Shown piece by piece: positions 1-14,065 of a stretch of 64,000 nucleotides of DNA. The notes under the pieces were generated by a model. The model did no database searches and had not been told where the DNA came from. It was given only the letters and a program-made list of their open reading frames with translations. Every line of letters begins with the position of its first letter. Positions within the stretch are counted from its first letter, which is position 1. Source of the stretch: Neodontobutis hainanensis (lineage: Eukaryota > Chordata > Actinopteri > Gobiiformes > Odontobutidae); contig JALDNG010000041.1 in NCBI GenBank assembly GCA_024349245.1, positions 7,213,501 through 7,277,500 of the forward strand, read 5' to 3'. The position numbers and the translations under genes are program-made.

Positions 1-399
1 ATTTGGAGTAAAGGTGACGGCAAGTGTTCTAAATGTCAGTACGAAAGAGAGGAGCCAACAGGTCCCCTAAATCAAATATATCAATACAACATTTCCACAA
101 AACAGAAACAGTAAGTGGATTTTTTTATTCCAACCGTGCAGAGGAAAACAAATGTCTAATAATATAAAACTAAACAAATGGAACACATTTAAGAGTAATT
201 ATAACAACAAAATGTTGAAGAAGTTGAAGATCCATCTCTTCTGAACCTACATTTGCCCAGAGCAGACAAACTGAGCACTGCTGGTGGACAAGCACATTCC
301 TGTCTTCTACTGTAGCTCACGATCATGGATTGCGATTTAGGGTGTTTATGAACTAAGTGGATTGTTACAAAGTGAAAAAAAAAACAACAGAAAATTGTC

Positions 400-435
400 A
401 GACAACATGTCCCTGCAAGGCCACCGTAGCTGTTG
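400..435 (+). repeat. Short interspersed repeat, copy A
   Basis: AGACAACATGTCCCTGCAAGG and then CCACCGTAGCTGTT match 22790-22828 with few differences. The following GCTATAAAAAGGGGAAG and CGCCACCAGATGTCAC (to about 500) look like the continuation of a larger fish repeat, but this is from memory. Confidence 0.5.
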
Positions 436-3400
436 CTATAAAAAGGGGAAGTGAAATGTATGGTGCACTTCCGCCACCAGATGTCACCAAAAACAACACA
501 TTCCCTTTGATAAAGGTTCTTAAAGTCTATGTGGTAACGTCTTATGGGGATTTTTCTAAATCGACAGTTCTGTTAGGGCAAAATTCTGGGTTAATGTTAT
601 ACAGAAAAATAATCTCCAAAATATTAACAAGATTTTCTTGGGACCAAAACATAATCACTACATTAACAACTCTTTTTTTGCATTTAAAAATAAGATAAGA
701 GATAAGATATGGACTGGCACAACATAGCCAAGAGGAGGTAATTAGCATTAGTCTAGATAAAAAAAACAACACAACTTCTCTGTTAACACTAGTTCCACCA
801 AACTTGTTTTCTTTGGCTCCTGGGTTTAGGATAAGTTTGTATCACACCAATCTAAGCACAGAGCATGCTGTTCAAAATAGAATTAATTGCAACCAATGAT
901 AAAATACCTCACAACAAGTGTACACATGCTGAAGAAATAATTACCCGATGCAACTCAGTGATTACAACCTTTGCTAAAGTTAACCTAGGAACAAATGGAG
1001 TTACAGACAAACAACATCAGGTAAAAGGAAGATTGACACAGAGGGAAAATCAATATGAAATAGTTATGATGGAGTTGCTTTAATATTGCCCTCCTCGGTT
1101 TGTCTATCCAAGCTATCACTGCCAGAGAGCGTCTTTCACAAGCAATAACTCCCACAACAGTATTCATTACAGTAAGATGAAAAACAGAGCAAAGGCAGAA
1201 AACAAAAGCATGCAACCATTTGTTTCACTCCTCAATTGGAAAAGGTTCTAAATATCTATTATCTGTCTAACACAATGTGACAAAGACAAACAAGTTTGTG
1301 GAGGACAATAAACTTCACTGGACACTGTTAAAAACCACCAGTTGTCATTCTTAAGGAGGTTCTAGTGTTTGTATCTGTCGGACAATGCTGATGATATAAT
1401 ATTTAAGTCTATGGTGGCCAGCTTACTAATTAATGCTAGAAGAGCAAACTGAGGCTGTCTGATCAAATTATCCTTAATCACTTCATTTTCAGACCAATGA
1501 TTCTATAACAACTGGGAGTCTTACAAAAGGTCGGTCTGAGGAGTACATTCAATGCTCCCGTATAGTTTAGTTTTAGGATCACAGTAGTTTCAAAGAAGTA
1601 GGGCAGTAGTATTAGTAGTACGAGCAGGAATGGTAATGGGACAGCAGTAGACGAGAAGCACCCTGAATGATCACCAGTGGCTAGCACTAGATGTAACCAG
1701 GTGCACAGCTGCACACTTTCGGTCTTTTGTGGATCTTCCTCAGCTCAAAATTTGGAGAAAAGTGTGCAGGTGATACCTCTTTTTCTATAGAACACAACGT
1801 GTAAGACATAAACATAGACACAAACTGAAAGACAGCCATTTACTGTGGGCCATTTTGATTTACCATGTTACGTTTTCAATTCACCGTTTAGCCGAGAGAT
1901 GGAAAAGAGATTCAGGGATCAAACACTCTCAACATTCTTGTTGTGAGGCAGGAGTGCTAACAACAACAACCCCTATGTACCTCCACAAGGGTAACATCCT
2001 GTTGACCATGATCGTATCTGTTGAATAAGAGCATCTAATACAGCCCCCACAGCGGTACTACAAACAAACCGCATCACTCTCAACAAGTCTTCTCTTCATT
2101 TATGCAGTTTTTTACCACACTGAGATAGAACTCCTCTGCAAAGCGGCACAGCTTACATCCTTATGTATAAAGCTCAAATAAGCACTCAATAAGCTGTAAT
2201 CACACTACTTCTTTAGTCCTGGTACAGACTTAATAACCGCATACTTTATGAATAATACTCAAGTCACTGAAGGTAAATCTATGCGCCAGATTTACACTAA
2301 TCCATCATATAACACCAGTAGCTTCTGTGATATTAAACATTGTAAATCTAACATAAAGGTTTAGGATTAGAGTTAACCTTTCAAAGAATCAACCTACAGA
2401 GTGCAAACATAAGAGAAACAATATGAAGGATATAATACACAACAAGCCACCGAACAGGTTCATGTTGGGGCTTTCACAAGATTGGAAATCAACTTTTGTT
2501 CGGTGCAGATGAGAGATGAAATAGCACTGCTTCAATCTATCACTGTGAGCACACGTCTTAAGACTGAGATGTTTGTACAACAGTGAACACAGAAAACGGG
2601 TTCAGCCAGAAGGTTAATGCTCCCTATACCAGATTACAGCCCTGTGTGTGTAGGACTCAATGATAAATACGGTCTGTTATAGCTTTGACAGATCACACTT
2701 CATGTTCTACAGCTAAAGAAAGGACTGGGGTTCTTTTTGAAAGCCTCCACCAACAACGTTTGTTTGGAAGCTAATGTTCTTAACTTAATAAATCAATTAA
2801 AAACATGTATCTGTAAAGACCATGGCTGCCCGTCATAATCTAATTTGCTCCGCCATAGTTTAAAAAAAGAAACAAAAATAGTTCTATAGTAACAGTATGT
2901 TATGATCTGAGCCTGTGTTACGTGAGTTTTCAAACTACTCTGTAAATAGCTCAATGCACACACTCTGTAGCAGCTTCTTGTTGAGAAGGTCAACTGAATT
3001 ATACTTTATTTGCCAAAGAAGATGCTAGATAAGTTTGAATTTTAGTTAGAGATTTAATGAGCAGACGACAGAGACTGTATATGATTTGCAATGGTTTGGT
3101 CAGGTTTTATTTTTTTTAAGGAAGAAGCAATGACATGCCAGACACTTGACAGACTGATGGTTATTGCTTAACTAAGTAAGGCATACATGGGTCTTTTATA
3201 TCCAGCCGGACATACAATGTTTAGGCGGAGCGCCTGATATGGTGGATGGTAATCTGCTATGACATGCACAGAGAAGCACAGAAGGACATGTAATCAGAAG
3301 TTGCCGTGCTAACAGCAGGATACTAGCCATGGGAATACTAAGATATTACAATTCCCATAACACAGACTTTACTGTAAATGCTCTCACTTTAGAAATTGCT

Positions 3401-6177
3401 AAAACCAGCACTGTCATTTGCTTCTCCACAGCAACGAGCAAGTGATGCAAGTAGAAAGACAAGAGAAGCCATTCTAAACTAAAAGTTAAGCCAAACATTT
3501 GAAAAGTTCAATCAACTTAACAATTCCATACAAAGAATTAGTTTGAGTTTGAGTTCCAAGAACTGGAACGAATAAACTATTGCACTGGATAGACATGGAA
3601 CCAGAATTCAGGGTGAAGTAGCAATAGATAAAGCTTCATTTTAGATGAATGGGTATGATGGGTCGGGTCGTAATGAGCTTAGTTAAAGTCCCAGTCTAAT
3701 TAACACAAACATGACGAGTCACGTCCTCCGTAAGAACTAGGCAGGGGAGCCGATCAGATTTTAAGATGAATGCACCTCTAGTGTCTTTTCAGGAAGGATA
3801 AGCCTTTTCGTTTGATTTAGATACACTGTGGAAACTGCAATGTTTGTCAAACTAAGAAAAATAAATACTTCTCTGGCAATCGCTCCTGCAAGGCTGGAAT
3901 TCTTTGAAGGCCCTAGTAGAAGTAACCTTCAATCACTAAAATACTTCAAAACAGCATTTAGTGAAAACTGGGCTTAAAAGCAGAGGTTTCATACAAACAT
4001 TTTAGTTTGTCAGCTCTGTCCTGTTGTCATAATCAATCAATAAATATATTTTGTTTTGTAAATCCACCAAGGTCAAATGGCACCATAAAGAGAGCTGACA
4101 GATTCTGAGAGAATCAAGAGTAATGCCACAGTGTGAAAAGCTTCATTTGGCCGAACCTTTGTGGCTTGTTTAAACTGTTTTGTTTTTACCTCATAAATAA
4201 AGTTGCACTCTGCCCCTGCACTGTATAACCTTCCCGCCGCTTTTGTAAATGATTCATAGCACATTATTTTCCGATAGTTGCTGGGGTCTAAATGAGATGT
4301 TTCATCCTGGGCTTGTGGCTGTTCACCCGGGCCCCAACAGGACATTACGACACATTATGTCCTGTTAGTCCTGGAGGATTAGGAGACGTTCTGGCCCCCG
4401 AGACACTGTCTGGGCTCAAGTCTGACACTGATAGAGCAGGCTGGGCTTCAGTGCCTTGCTTATGGGCAATGAGGTTATTATACAAAGACACAAAATGGAA
4501 CAATATCACAAAAACATAAGGGCAGTCCACCACTTGCAATAACTGCCGGCAAAAACTGCACTGAAAAGTCATGGCCCACTTTCAAGTTCAGAATCCTTTT
4601 ATGGTTTTGAAGTTTAGAACAACTTCTGATAAATGAGTGTTTGAGCATTTTAATGGTTTTGCCAAAGGAAAAAGTATTTAAATGATCTATTCAAAGCCAT
4701 CCACAGCCTCATAAGGTAAAGAGCAAATAATGTATGTTTCAAGCTTCTGTGGCGAGATATACAGTCACTTATTAAGGTTTTTCTGACACCTGATAATTAC
4801 ATGCATTCTCCTAAGTCCACATTAGATTGGTTGTTCCAGTTTTACAGTTAAAATAAATGCTTTTAAAGAGTTAAAACATTTAAATTTTATACATATTAAT
4901 AATGAAAGATAAAATGTGATAGCCTACACATACTATTACGATTCACAATAAGTATTTATTTATTTGATCCAGAAAGGTTGGCAGTTAACTTTTGCTCTTA
5001 AGTTCTCTTAAAACATTTAATACAGTCACACTTTCCAGATTTAAATGCTAGGTTGAGTCACAAGAATGAAGAAGCTGGACTGATGACATATTGTGACCAG
5101 TGGTTACAGTGCAGTTTAATATGTTTTAGACACAGACATCATTCTTTGTACGCTGTAACATGTTTACATCAGTCACATAAACCTGTACAGATTGCAATGA
5201 AGAAATTATAAATGAAGAGATGAAGAGATGAGAGAGAAGAGACACGAACCCTTTCAATAACAACACGCTACCATCAGTGCTTTGTCACCACAGTCAACAA
5301 TAGAATTCAGATTTTAAAAGAATCTCAGAGGAAATATTGTCCCCAGATATCCCACTTCTACTGAGATGGAGAAATGTCCTTGCACAATGTCACAGACAAT
5401 AAACACACAGCTTTTCCGCTGTTTCACTCCCCTTTGTCGATTCTCCTCTGCAAGGACAAACCGCTCTTTCAGATTCATTCTCATTTTTAAAGTTCTTCCA
5501 CCATGTCTGTTTTCTTCCTTTGCTTCAAGTTTTGGCTCAGCACACTGCCATATGGCTCAAAATCTTCTTTTCACAAAGTTTGGTAAAGAAGCATGAAGAG
5601 ACACAAAGCTTTGTGATTTAAAGACAAAAACTTTCCAAATAAAGAATAGGACTCAAAGCAATCAAATAACGTGAATCCATTACACGTAATATCTATGGGC
5701 TTCATTGTCATTTTATTCTATTATTACCTTCGAAATAAGACGGATGCTCCCAGCGAGGGCAGGCTGCCATCTTAACGTCATGTGTGCGGCTTTAAAAGGA
5801 AACGGCTTGTCAAAAGCTCATTTGATGCATTGAAAATTAAAGGGCAATGTCTGTCCTTTTAATATAACTTTCAGTACAATACGTCACATACATTTCTCCG
5901 AGCACAGATCTGTCTTGTGTTATCTGCACCTCTTTGATCTCCTGGTGAGAGTAAAGAATAAAAAGTTCACAGATTTCACACGTCTTACATTGACCTATTT
6001 ATGTTTGACTTTGAAATAAAGTTATGTTTTAACAAAAATGATTCATCCCCATTTTATGCATGACAACACATCTGCCACAGAGAAGACAGAGATCAAATTT
6101 AAGAACATGAGCTCGGTTAAGTTCAGTTTAGTGTCTGAAAACTGAAACAAAACATTGTCACCAGTAACTAACCTAAG
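436..6177. other. No gene seen; AT-rich non-coding DNA
   Basis: Apart from the repeat copy at 1905-1970, only short incidental open frames (up to 113 codons) without flanking splice signals are visible. Confidence 0.6.
1905..1970 (-). repeat. Third, degenerate copy of the tRNA-like repeat
   Basis: On the plus strand it reads GGGATCAAACACTCTCAACA, then TTCTTGTTGTGAGGCAGGAG, then TGCTAAC. This matches the block GAATTAAACCCAGAAC-TTTGTTACTGTGAGATAGGAGTGCTAAC of the 36.9 kb copy with several differences. Only the B-box side remains. Confidence 0.5.
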
Positions 6178-6252
6178 CAGCCATAACATTATGACCACTG
6201 ACCGGGGACGTGGGCTGATGATCTGATAATGATAATCTGGTTATCATAGAAC
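6178..6252 (+). repeat. Probable interspersed repeat end
   Basis: CAGCCATAACATTATGACCA, then CTGACCGG, then GATAATCTGGTTATCAT resemble a widespread fish repeat beginning with CATAACATTATGACCAC. The sequence also holds a small inverted pair. No partner end was found nearby. Confidence 0.4.
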
Positions 6253-8597
6253 TTTTTAGTCGATGGGATATTAGGGCAAAAAGTATTTTATCTTGTATGT
6301 TACCAAACGCCAAAATGCAACATTTTTATGTATATCTGATACTTTCAGACATTTACATTTAGCCACTGATGAAAACAGTTTGGTAACGTGCTCTCTTTTG
6401 TCTTGCAATGTTTAGTCTTTAATTGAATATTTCATCAAGCTTGCCACTGCTGTTTTCTTTCCACATTCACTTGCATCACTGCACAAATTGTCTTCTTTCT
6501 TTCTAACTAAACTTAAGTGAATGACCTGAGATGAGAGAATGGCACTAAAGTTGAGCTGAAATAAATGAAATTAAACTGAGCTTCAATATGACAAATAACT
6601 TTTCCTCAGTGCGGCATGTCTGACTCCTCTCCACAGAAAGGCCTTTCTCACAAAACATCAAATTAACTGTGTATATTTAGAAGTGTCGCTCCATTGAGGA
6701 CCACTTTCAAGTCTCCAGTGATTACGTTTCAATGTCTTGGAACAAAGTTTTATTGCAAAGTAGCATTAGCAAAAAGCCCGGCTGATACAGACTGGAATTG
6801 CATTATGTTCCTGGCAACGCTAACTTATTGAACAGTCTATCAGGATGAATTGGGAAACTGGTGGGTCTTAGTGAATTTAATGGAATCGGAAGACACAACT
6901 TGAGATTTAATGGGTTAGAATGAACAAAATGGCTCTGGGTACAGAAAATCTATCTCAGAAATGGTCTTTCAGTTCAATATAGGAATATTCAATGTTTTAT
7001 TTTTATGACAAACATAAATTGATTGTTTAAGTTGATTTCTTTAAAAGTGAAAGTTCTTGTTCCTACATTGACTTTCTCTCTGGTTTAGAGCACAACATAC
7101 GAACAGAGAAGCAACAAGTGCATTATTTTTCTGTAGCTGCTAGATGGCACAGTAAATTAAGAATGGGGTTAAAAACTATGCACATACAGTATAAGCTGCA
7201 ATAGTACTTTAAAACTGATGTGTAAATACTTTTCATGAATGCAAACAACTGCCTGAAAAGGTTTAGTGAAAAACAAAAGCTATTAAAATAAACTAAGCAG
7301 AACACGGCACAATGACAGTAATAGACAAGGCAGACAGCAAGAGAATAGTTTCTATGTAAAATATAAACTCTTCTGAACACCACAAATTACCACTTATCTC
7401 ACTTTTTAAATAGTTTTCAGAGACAAACAGTTTCACAAAAGAGAACCAACTTTTTTTTTATCTTTTACATGGGTTTATAGTCCATACTATGCTGTGATTT
7501 TTACGTGTCACACTGTGAGTTTAGTTGGTTGCAGCTGGCGTCTTGATGGATGTCACACTGTGTGAGCAGGGATGCAGAGAGTGTTTTAGCCTATGACTCA
7601 GCAACAGGCAGTGTCAGCGAGCGTCACCTTGAGAGGCATTAATCTGTTTCAAAAAAATAAAAAAACAAAAAAGAGGAACAGATTCTGGACAAGTTTGTGG
7701 TTTGGAATCTATTTAGTTTCAGTGTTTTAAGGAGAGCATAAGCCTTTGCCATACATTGCTTTATAGCCATGAAGCTAAACCCTATTACAAGCTGGGTTTT
7801 TTTTTTGTTTTTTTGACGGCTATGTAAGAATATAAAAAAGGGTTTTAAAATGCACCATAACATATATATTTTTTTAATATTGGCTTCTAAATTAACCATC
7901 TAGCCATCTTGGTAACCACTATCACTTTGAAAAAAGGAAATATTAATGCTCCCTATGGCCATCTGCCAACACCTTGGTTAGCAGTCCCTTAATAAAGTTT
8001 GTGGCAAAATCAAACAGGGACAGGAGACAAAGGGTCAAATGAATGGTGTGTCTGCTACAGCTACAGTTGTTACTGCCAGCACTGAAGTGTACTTAGTCCC
8101 TGATTGAATAAAACCCGTGCTCTCACAATCACAGCATCTGCCTGCATATCTAGCAAATGAAGATCTCAGAGTTTACTATTGTCACCTATCGATATATCTC
8201 TTTTTAGTAGTCTAGTAAGCTGCCCTGTAAGTCTAAACTCAGGGTATAAGCTCAACAGGACTGTATCAAAGAGTTTGTATGTATTAAGATACATTTGTAA
8301 GACATAGAACGTTAAACTTTTGTGCATTTACCGATTGATAAATTCTTACACACAAATCTAAAACCTTTGCTACAATTCTAGTCCCATAAAAAGGAAAGCA
8401 TCTTGGTTTATAGTGAGACCTCCCACATCAGAAACATTTATGGATTTTGGACAAAATGCCGCTTGTATGGACAACATGCCCATGATTTTAAACTTTTATC
8501 TATATTGGTGATGAATAGGGGTGTGCCAGCAAAACTGTGATGTCTGAACAGAATATGTGACCTTCAGAGAAGCATTCTGCATCAGAAAGATTCATAA

Positions 8598-8725
8598 TAA
8601 ACTTTGTTTGTTTATACTTTATTGTCCCATTGAAAAAATAGTTCTTTGCATTTAACCCTTTCATTATTCAATGCAACTGAGGAAATCCATCAGGGGCAGC
8701 CACTCAGCAAGGACCTTCTCCTGAT
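8598..8725 (+). repeat. Probable interspersed repeat fragment
   Basis: TTATACTTTATTGTCCCATT, then TCTTTGCATTTAACCC, then GGGGCAGCCACTCAGCAAGG resemble a repeat common in teleosts. It is degenerate and has no clear ends. Confidence 0.4.
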
Positions 8726-9559
8726 CGTAAAGCAGTCACTGGGGACTGTTGACTGTCTGCTCCAAAAGTGAGTCAATCCTAATAGAATTCTATGATCGAC
8801 TTCACAGCACCAATAAACATGCTCTGAGACAAAAACAAAAACTTTTGTTTTATCTTTGATTCAGTCTAATTTCAGTCCCTTTGAGTTTTAAATTATCATA
8901 AGAGCATAATTATGCATACAATAGCAGCACTGAGTGACAGGTGGGTAGGACCCAGCTGTCACAGCCGTTATGTGGGACTGACATCTCTCTTCCTGTTTAG
9001 TCACTCTCAGAGCTTCAGTTTATTGCATAAATTATTATTTTTGATGAATGACACATGGCTCTGTTTCTTTCAGTTTACTGTCATTGAAATGTTTCACAAA
9101 GTTTTCTTTCTGTTTGTGGAAACATTGCAGTGATTATACTTATTAACTGTTAACGCGTGACATAACTGCTAACACTCACAATTCCACATGAACACAAAGA
9201 AAATTCAAACATTAATAAATAAATTTAAATTTAAGTTTAAGTTTTCTTCTTATTTCTTCTTTTCTAAATTTACAATATGTTACAAACCTATTAATGAAAC
9301 ATATAGATCATCCACATTTTAGAATATGTCCAATAGAAGCCATAAAGTGTATTGACCTTCTGGAGGCTCTGTCTTTTTTTGTTTGTTTGTTTTCTGAAAT
9401 ATAAGCCAAGTGGTTGGTCTTAATAAAATGCAATATTTTTCATTTACTGTCCTAATACATATGAGTCTTTGTAAAGTGCATCTGCACAATCTACTACTTG
9501 CCTTTTTGTTCCTGACTCATAATCTCTTTCTAAATGTATTTCTCCGTATCCCTGCTTAA

Positions 9560-9740
9560 ATCCGCGTGACCCAAGGGCTGTTGCAGTGCTCTGTTCACTA
9601 TTTATTTGTCATTAAACACTGGCCGTCTCTGACCCGCAGTAAGCCTCATTAGAATACACTTCCATTAACGACTCACATTAGGCAACACACACACGCTCTC
9701 TCATGCTCTGGCTCGTATTGTTTTGTTCTTTAATGAATTG
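9560..9740. other. Candidate conserved non-coding element
   Basis: Complex, repeat-free sequence with homeodomain-like TCATTAA, CATTAGAA and CCATTAACGAC sites. It is judged only by texture. Confidence 0.22.
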
Positions 9741-10904
9741 CACCAACCAAGGTGAGAGCGCATTTGCTGATGCAGCACAACTCTGCCTAAGATCCATTTC
9801 ACCTGCTCGTCCTTCTCCTCCTACATCCACTTTCATCTCAAGAGTTTCAGGAAATAATAAAAATGTCTCACTCAAACTTTCAGTGAATGTCAAAGATCAA
9901 GAGTGCATACCAAATGTGAATGGTGAATATCATTTTAGAAAGTCGGGGAGAAACGAGGGAGGATTTATGAAGCTTGTTCATCTTTGCAGCTTCAGAGCGC
10001 ATTTCCCTTTGGCTCGGAAAGAGCAACTTTCGTTTCCCAGCGACACAGTTTGTGGTCGTCTTTGATTAAAAAGCTTGTGACAAAAAATTTAAATTTAGAA
10101 AGTAACCTATCATTAATTCTCTAAACCTCAAGACCAAGATCTCAGACCAGAAGAAGACAGAGGAAAAATGAGTTTGAGATGAGAAATTTAAAAAGCTCAA
10201 GACCAACTTTGGCCTAACATGACACAAGATAATTTCTGATAGTGAGGTCTACAGTTAGTTATTCAAAGCTGTCTGACCCTGTCAACGCTATAAAGGAAAG
10301 ATTATACCCAGACTATTTCAAACAATCACCATACTGTAAGTTATAATGTAATTAGCAGTATTTCAGATATTTAAAATTGTACTTCCTGTTTTTTCTACTA
10401 GAAAGGTCCTGTCGTTGTTCACAAATGTATTCTGAGACACCAGACATAGACCAAAGACGTACTGGGAACCTCTCCTGAAAGATTAATGAGTTCAAGTATC
10501 ACACGACACACACATGAATGTAAGCAAACACTCAGACAGTGAGATTCTGAGATTTCATATCTTCACATAAAGTACTGTCTTTGGTTGGGAATGGGCCATT
10601 ACCAGACAGATGCTATCAGACGGTCGGGAACCACGGACTGACACTGAACCAATTACAGCACAGTGCCCCTGAAAAGTAATGGCTTCAGTGGATATTCATT
10701 TTTTTTAAAGTGTCCTGTTTTTGCTTGTTTTACAAAAAATAGATGGTTATATGACACACATTTAGGCAAGATTATGTAGATTGGATAAAAAAATGCTTTT
10801 AGTCAGATATGTTTGGGTGAGACAATGGACAGATATATGCATGCATAGAAGGAACATACGAATCAGCATCCTCTCCAGCAAACAGCAAATGCACTAAAAT
10901 CAGT

Positions 10905-11192
10905 TTACAGCACGCCATTCTTTGTCCCTGAAGCTTTTACAGAAGCTTTTAAATCATTTGTTCTGTCATTGATTGTCTCTTCAACAATGCTGTTTCTCAT
11001 TTGCATACTGCTGAAATGATCCTTATTTACGTTCTGGTTGCTGGATAAACCACCTGATCCTTCTTGTCGTAAGAGTGCATTTGAAATACTGTCGGCTGTC
11101 ATGATGACGGCATGTTGAGTTGTCCTTATGATAGAAGAAACAGATGGAAAAATGTCCTTTACTTCCCTTAGAGAATCATCCAGAATTTTAAT
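10905..11192 (-). CDS. Candidate terminal coding exon, 95 codons, unknown protein
   Basis: On the minus strand a pyrimidine-rich acceptor, TTTTCCTGTTTTAG (AG at 11194-11193), is followed by a frame that stays open to a TAA at 10907-10905. The only stop upstream in this frame is the TAG of the acceptor itself, so the open frame begins exactly at the predicted splice site. The peptide starts IKILDDSLREVKDIFPSVSS, continues with a predicted amphipathic helix, then a Ser/Asn/Gly-rich and charged tail ending SGTKNGVL. Codons lean towards the purine-N-pyrimidine pattern of coding DNA. I do not recognise the family. No polyadenylation signal is obvious in the next few hundred bases downstream. It could be a real last exon, a decayed one, or a chance open frame. 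Confidence 0.33.
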   Translation of the reverse strand: MKILDDSLREVKDIFPSVSSIIRTTQHAVIMTADSISNALLRQEGSGGLSSNQNVNKDHFSSMQMRNSIVEETINDRTNDLKASVKASGTKNGVL

Positions 11193-13947
11193 CTAAAACA
11201 GGAAAATGTTTAGTCTGACTTACTTTAAGCCATAAATAAAAGTCTAAAAAACTGTTTCGACACATGATACTGGTTCACATTATCACATTACAAATTGATC
11301 TAGCAAAGCTTTTTGTCTCTTCAGTTTGTGTTTTGTTTTTTGTTAGACACTAGTTTCTCTTTCATCTGCATTGCAAAACGATGTCCCGGTGGTATTAGTT
11401 TGACTTTCTTCGCCCTCCTGCCACTCATTCACTCATTCAGCCTGTAATCCATCTGCCAATCCAGTCAGTCAATCAATTGGTGGAGCTCCATCTTGAACTG
11501 AAAACAAACAGGGAGCACTGATTACACTGAGTGCTACTCAGGATAATGAGCATGATCGAGCTTCCCTGCCGACACATATGTGCCGCACAAGGCGTACGGG
11601 CCGGCAGACACATCAGTCTGGGAAGTAATTTACTTATTTACAGCAGCTGTCTGTTTGCTCTGATGCACAAGACAGTGGCAACTTTCATAAAAGTGATCAC
11701 ATGCTTTTGTACTTCAAAGATGGAAAAAAAATACTTGGATGAGAGGAAAAAAGCTTATTATTTTATCTCTTTGGAATATAGACATTTTATGCTTTGTTGT
11801 TCTTATTCTGCATTAGGTCCACAGCTCAGTGTTGTGGTCAGCAGCACACTAACCCAAAACAAGTCATGACCGAGACCAGAGTGCACCAAAACAAGTCGAA
11901 GACCAAGACGGGATGAGAATGAGTCGTGACCGTGAATACTGAATGATACAGAGGAATAGTTCAGAATGCTGAATTTTAACAACAATGACAAACTTATGGC
12001 TGATCTGCTTGAACTAGAAGGTTAAGAACACTGAAAGCACTTTTACATCAAATATTCATTCACCAATTTACCATGTACACTGGATGAATGTGAGGAGTGG
12101 GGATGGAACTGCAAACCCTTTTAGTTATCATCTACTCTACCGCCTTGTCCACTTCTGCCTATCGATCATCCAATCACCAATAAATAAAGGAGTTGTGGGC
12201 TTAACTGGGCTTGATTAAAGTCTTCTGCCTAAAACTAATTCAAAATGTAATCAAATCCAATTTAAGATCCGAGACTTCAGAGACATTTCCCCAGAACAGA
12301 ACTGCTCCTTCAGTGCCACACTTCTACATGGGGTAGAGGGCATAAAAAAGAGCAGAGATGGAGAAAGAAAAAGAAAGCTCCAATAAGAACTGGAAAGACT
12401 TTTCCTAAATATGGACAGGAGTTCTGTGATATCTTTTATAAAATGTCTCATATCAAGTATTGCTACATGTTCACATTTTACTGTTATAAATACAACTATT
12501 TATCTCATTTATTTCAATTGTGTTCTGATCCGGTTCGGTCCAAATCTGATGGGTTCCAACTCCTCTGTGATTTTAATGATTTTGAAGCTATGTATTTTAT
12601 GTGTTATCTGTTTAATAATGATTACATTTTGGGCCACATAGATTGGGGTTAAAAGAACCAGATGCTGAATGAAAGGAAGCTTGGGATGAAAGTGGAGTGC
12701 CATAAAAAGCATGGCGGCAGATGAAGGAAATGAATATGAATGAAAATGTTCATCTCAATCAGGATATGGCCTCTCATAAATAACGTGCTCTCAGTCAGCA
12801 GCCTGATTGTACACATCACACTCAAAGGCTCACATACAGTGCGCTCGAAAGAGGTGAGGAGCAGAGGATATGAATCAGAATTTAAATTAAATTCATTATG
12901 CTGTTCTACACGTATGTTTCTTTATCCTAGTGGTTTCAACTCTGAATGGTTTCCCTTGCTCTTGAAAATGAGAGTACTATTTTTTTTTTAAGATTATCTT
13001 TGAGCTTATGTAAGCAGCCATTTTGTCGAAGCTTATTAAAACAGTGGGTCAGCCAACTGTTCGCCCAGTACCTTAAGACACCAAAAAACCCTTTCACCTT
13101 CATAAGACGACAAATAATATTCTCTGGTTTTGCAGCTGGACATACATGTGAGTGCCCCATACTCTTATACAGCATACAATAAATGCATTAAGTCTTCTGT
13201 CATTCTGGCCAGAATCCAAGCAGTAGAGATTGTAGACTATGACATTTTAAAATTTGATTAAAACAAACTCAAAAACAAACGTATGGTAATTGTGATGTTA
13301 TGCAATATTATGCTACATTAAAGACTCTTGTGTCAGGCTCTGTTTCTTGATCCTATTCATAGCATTTGTTTTGTAAAAACAAAAATAAAGAGAAATCATC
13401 TTGAGTGCATTTTCAGCAATCACAGAGCGCATATTCAATGTAGACATATAATTATTGACTTTACCTATTGCTTATTCGACTATGTTGCACCAGATTTAAG
13501 ATATAAACACAAAATGTCATAAAGCCAAGTGGGTTTCATAAGGCAGGTCTGCTTAGGCCTAGGTCTGCTCGTGGCAGTTTGAAAAAAGTGGGACATGAGG
13601 TTTGGAGGCCATTTGTACAAAATGATTCTTATGCATCAGAGCCATTCATTTACTTGAGGATGTTGTTCTCACTCCACAAAATTAAACAGTTAAAATCTGT
13701 GCTAAAGAGGTGTGATTTATTTTGTTTTTCACCTCCCATAAAGGTTTTGCTGCTGGCTACACACATTTTGTGCATCAAAAACTCAGGTTTTGATAATGTA
13801 TTATAAGCATTAGATGTATAGATCTACTCTGAAGTTTTAAAGAGCTCCAGAAAACACCAGGTTTAAAAATGAATTTGTGAGAGGACAATTACATATTCAG
13901 TTCATCATTTAATTTTATTTGGTAAACAAAGCATATGCAAACATACA
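11193..13947. other. No gene seen; repeat-poor non-coding DNA
   Basis: It holds the tRNA-like tail at 12095-12170 and a small degenerate GACCAAGAC-type repeat at about 11850-11940. Confidence 0.55.
12095..12170 (-). repeat. tRNA-like repeat tail, different subtype
   Basis: On the plus strand GGGATGGAACTGCAAACCC is followed by CATCTACTCTACCGCCTTGT and CCAC. In reverse this resembles the A-box to B-box span of a tRNA-derived SINE. It is not the same subtype as the 1.9, 37 and 44 kb copies. Confidence 0.4.
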
Positions 13948-13949
13948 TA

Positions 13950-14065
13950 GAGTTGTGCTCATAACTTTAAGAGTGGCAGAATTTGTGATTTTAATGGGCC
14001 TTTTTTTCAGAGAATATGAATGATAACACAAAAAAACTTTTTCACTCATAGTTAGTGGTTGTGTG
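13950..14065 (+). repeat. Left inverted repeat arm of the Tc1-like element
   Basis: The outer terminal motif is at 13950-13965 and the inner motif, ending in AGTTAGTGGTTG, is at about 14046-14062. Both are matched in inverse orientation at 14909-15013. Confidence 0.8.

Larger units (their letters stand above)
6253..10904. other. No gene seen; non-coding DNA
   Basis: It holds the repeat fragment at 8598-8725 and the candidate conserved block at 9560-9740. A 120-codon open frame at 9703-10065 has no recognisable protein character. Confidence 0.55.

Noticed and set aside
9703..10065. 120-codon plus-strand open frame
   Set aside because: No domain, no acceptor or donor pair, and overlaps another open frame on the opposite strand.
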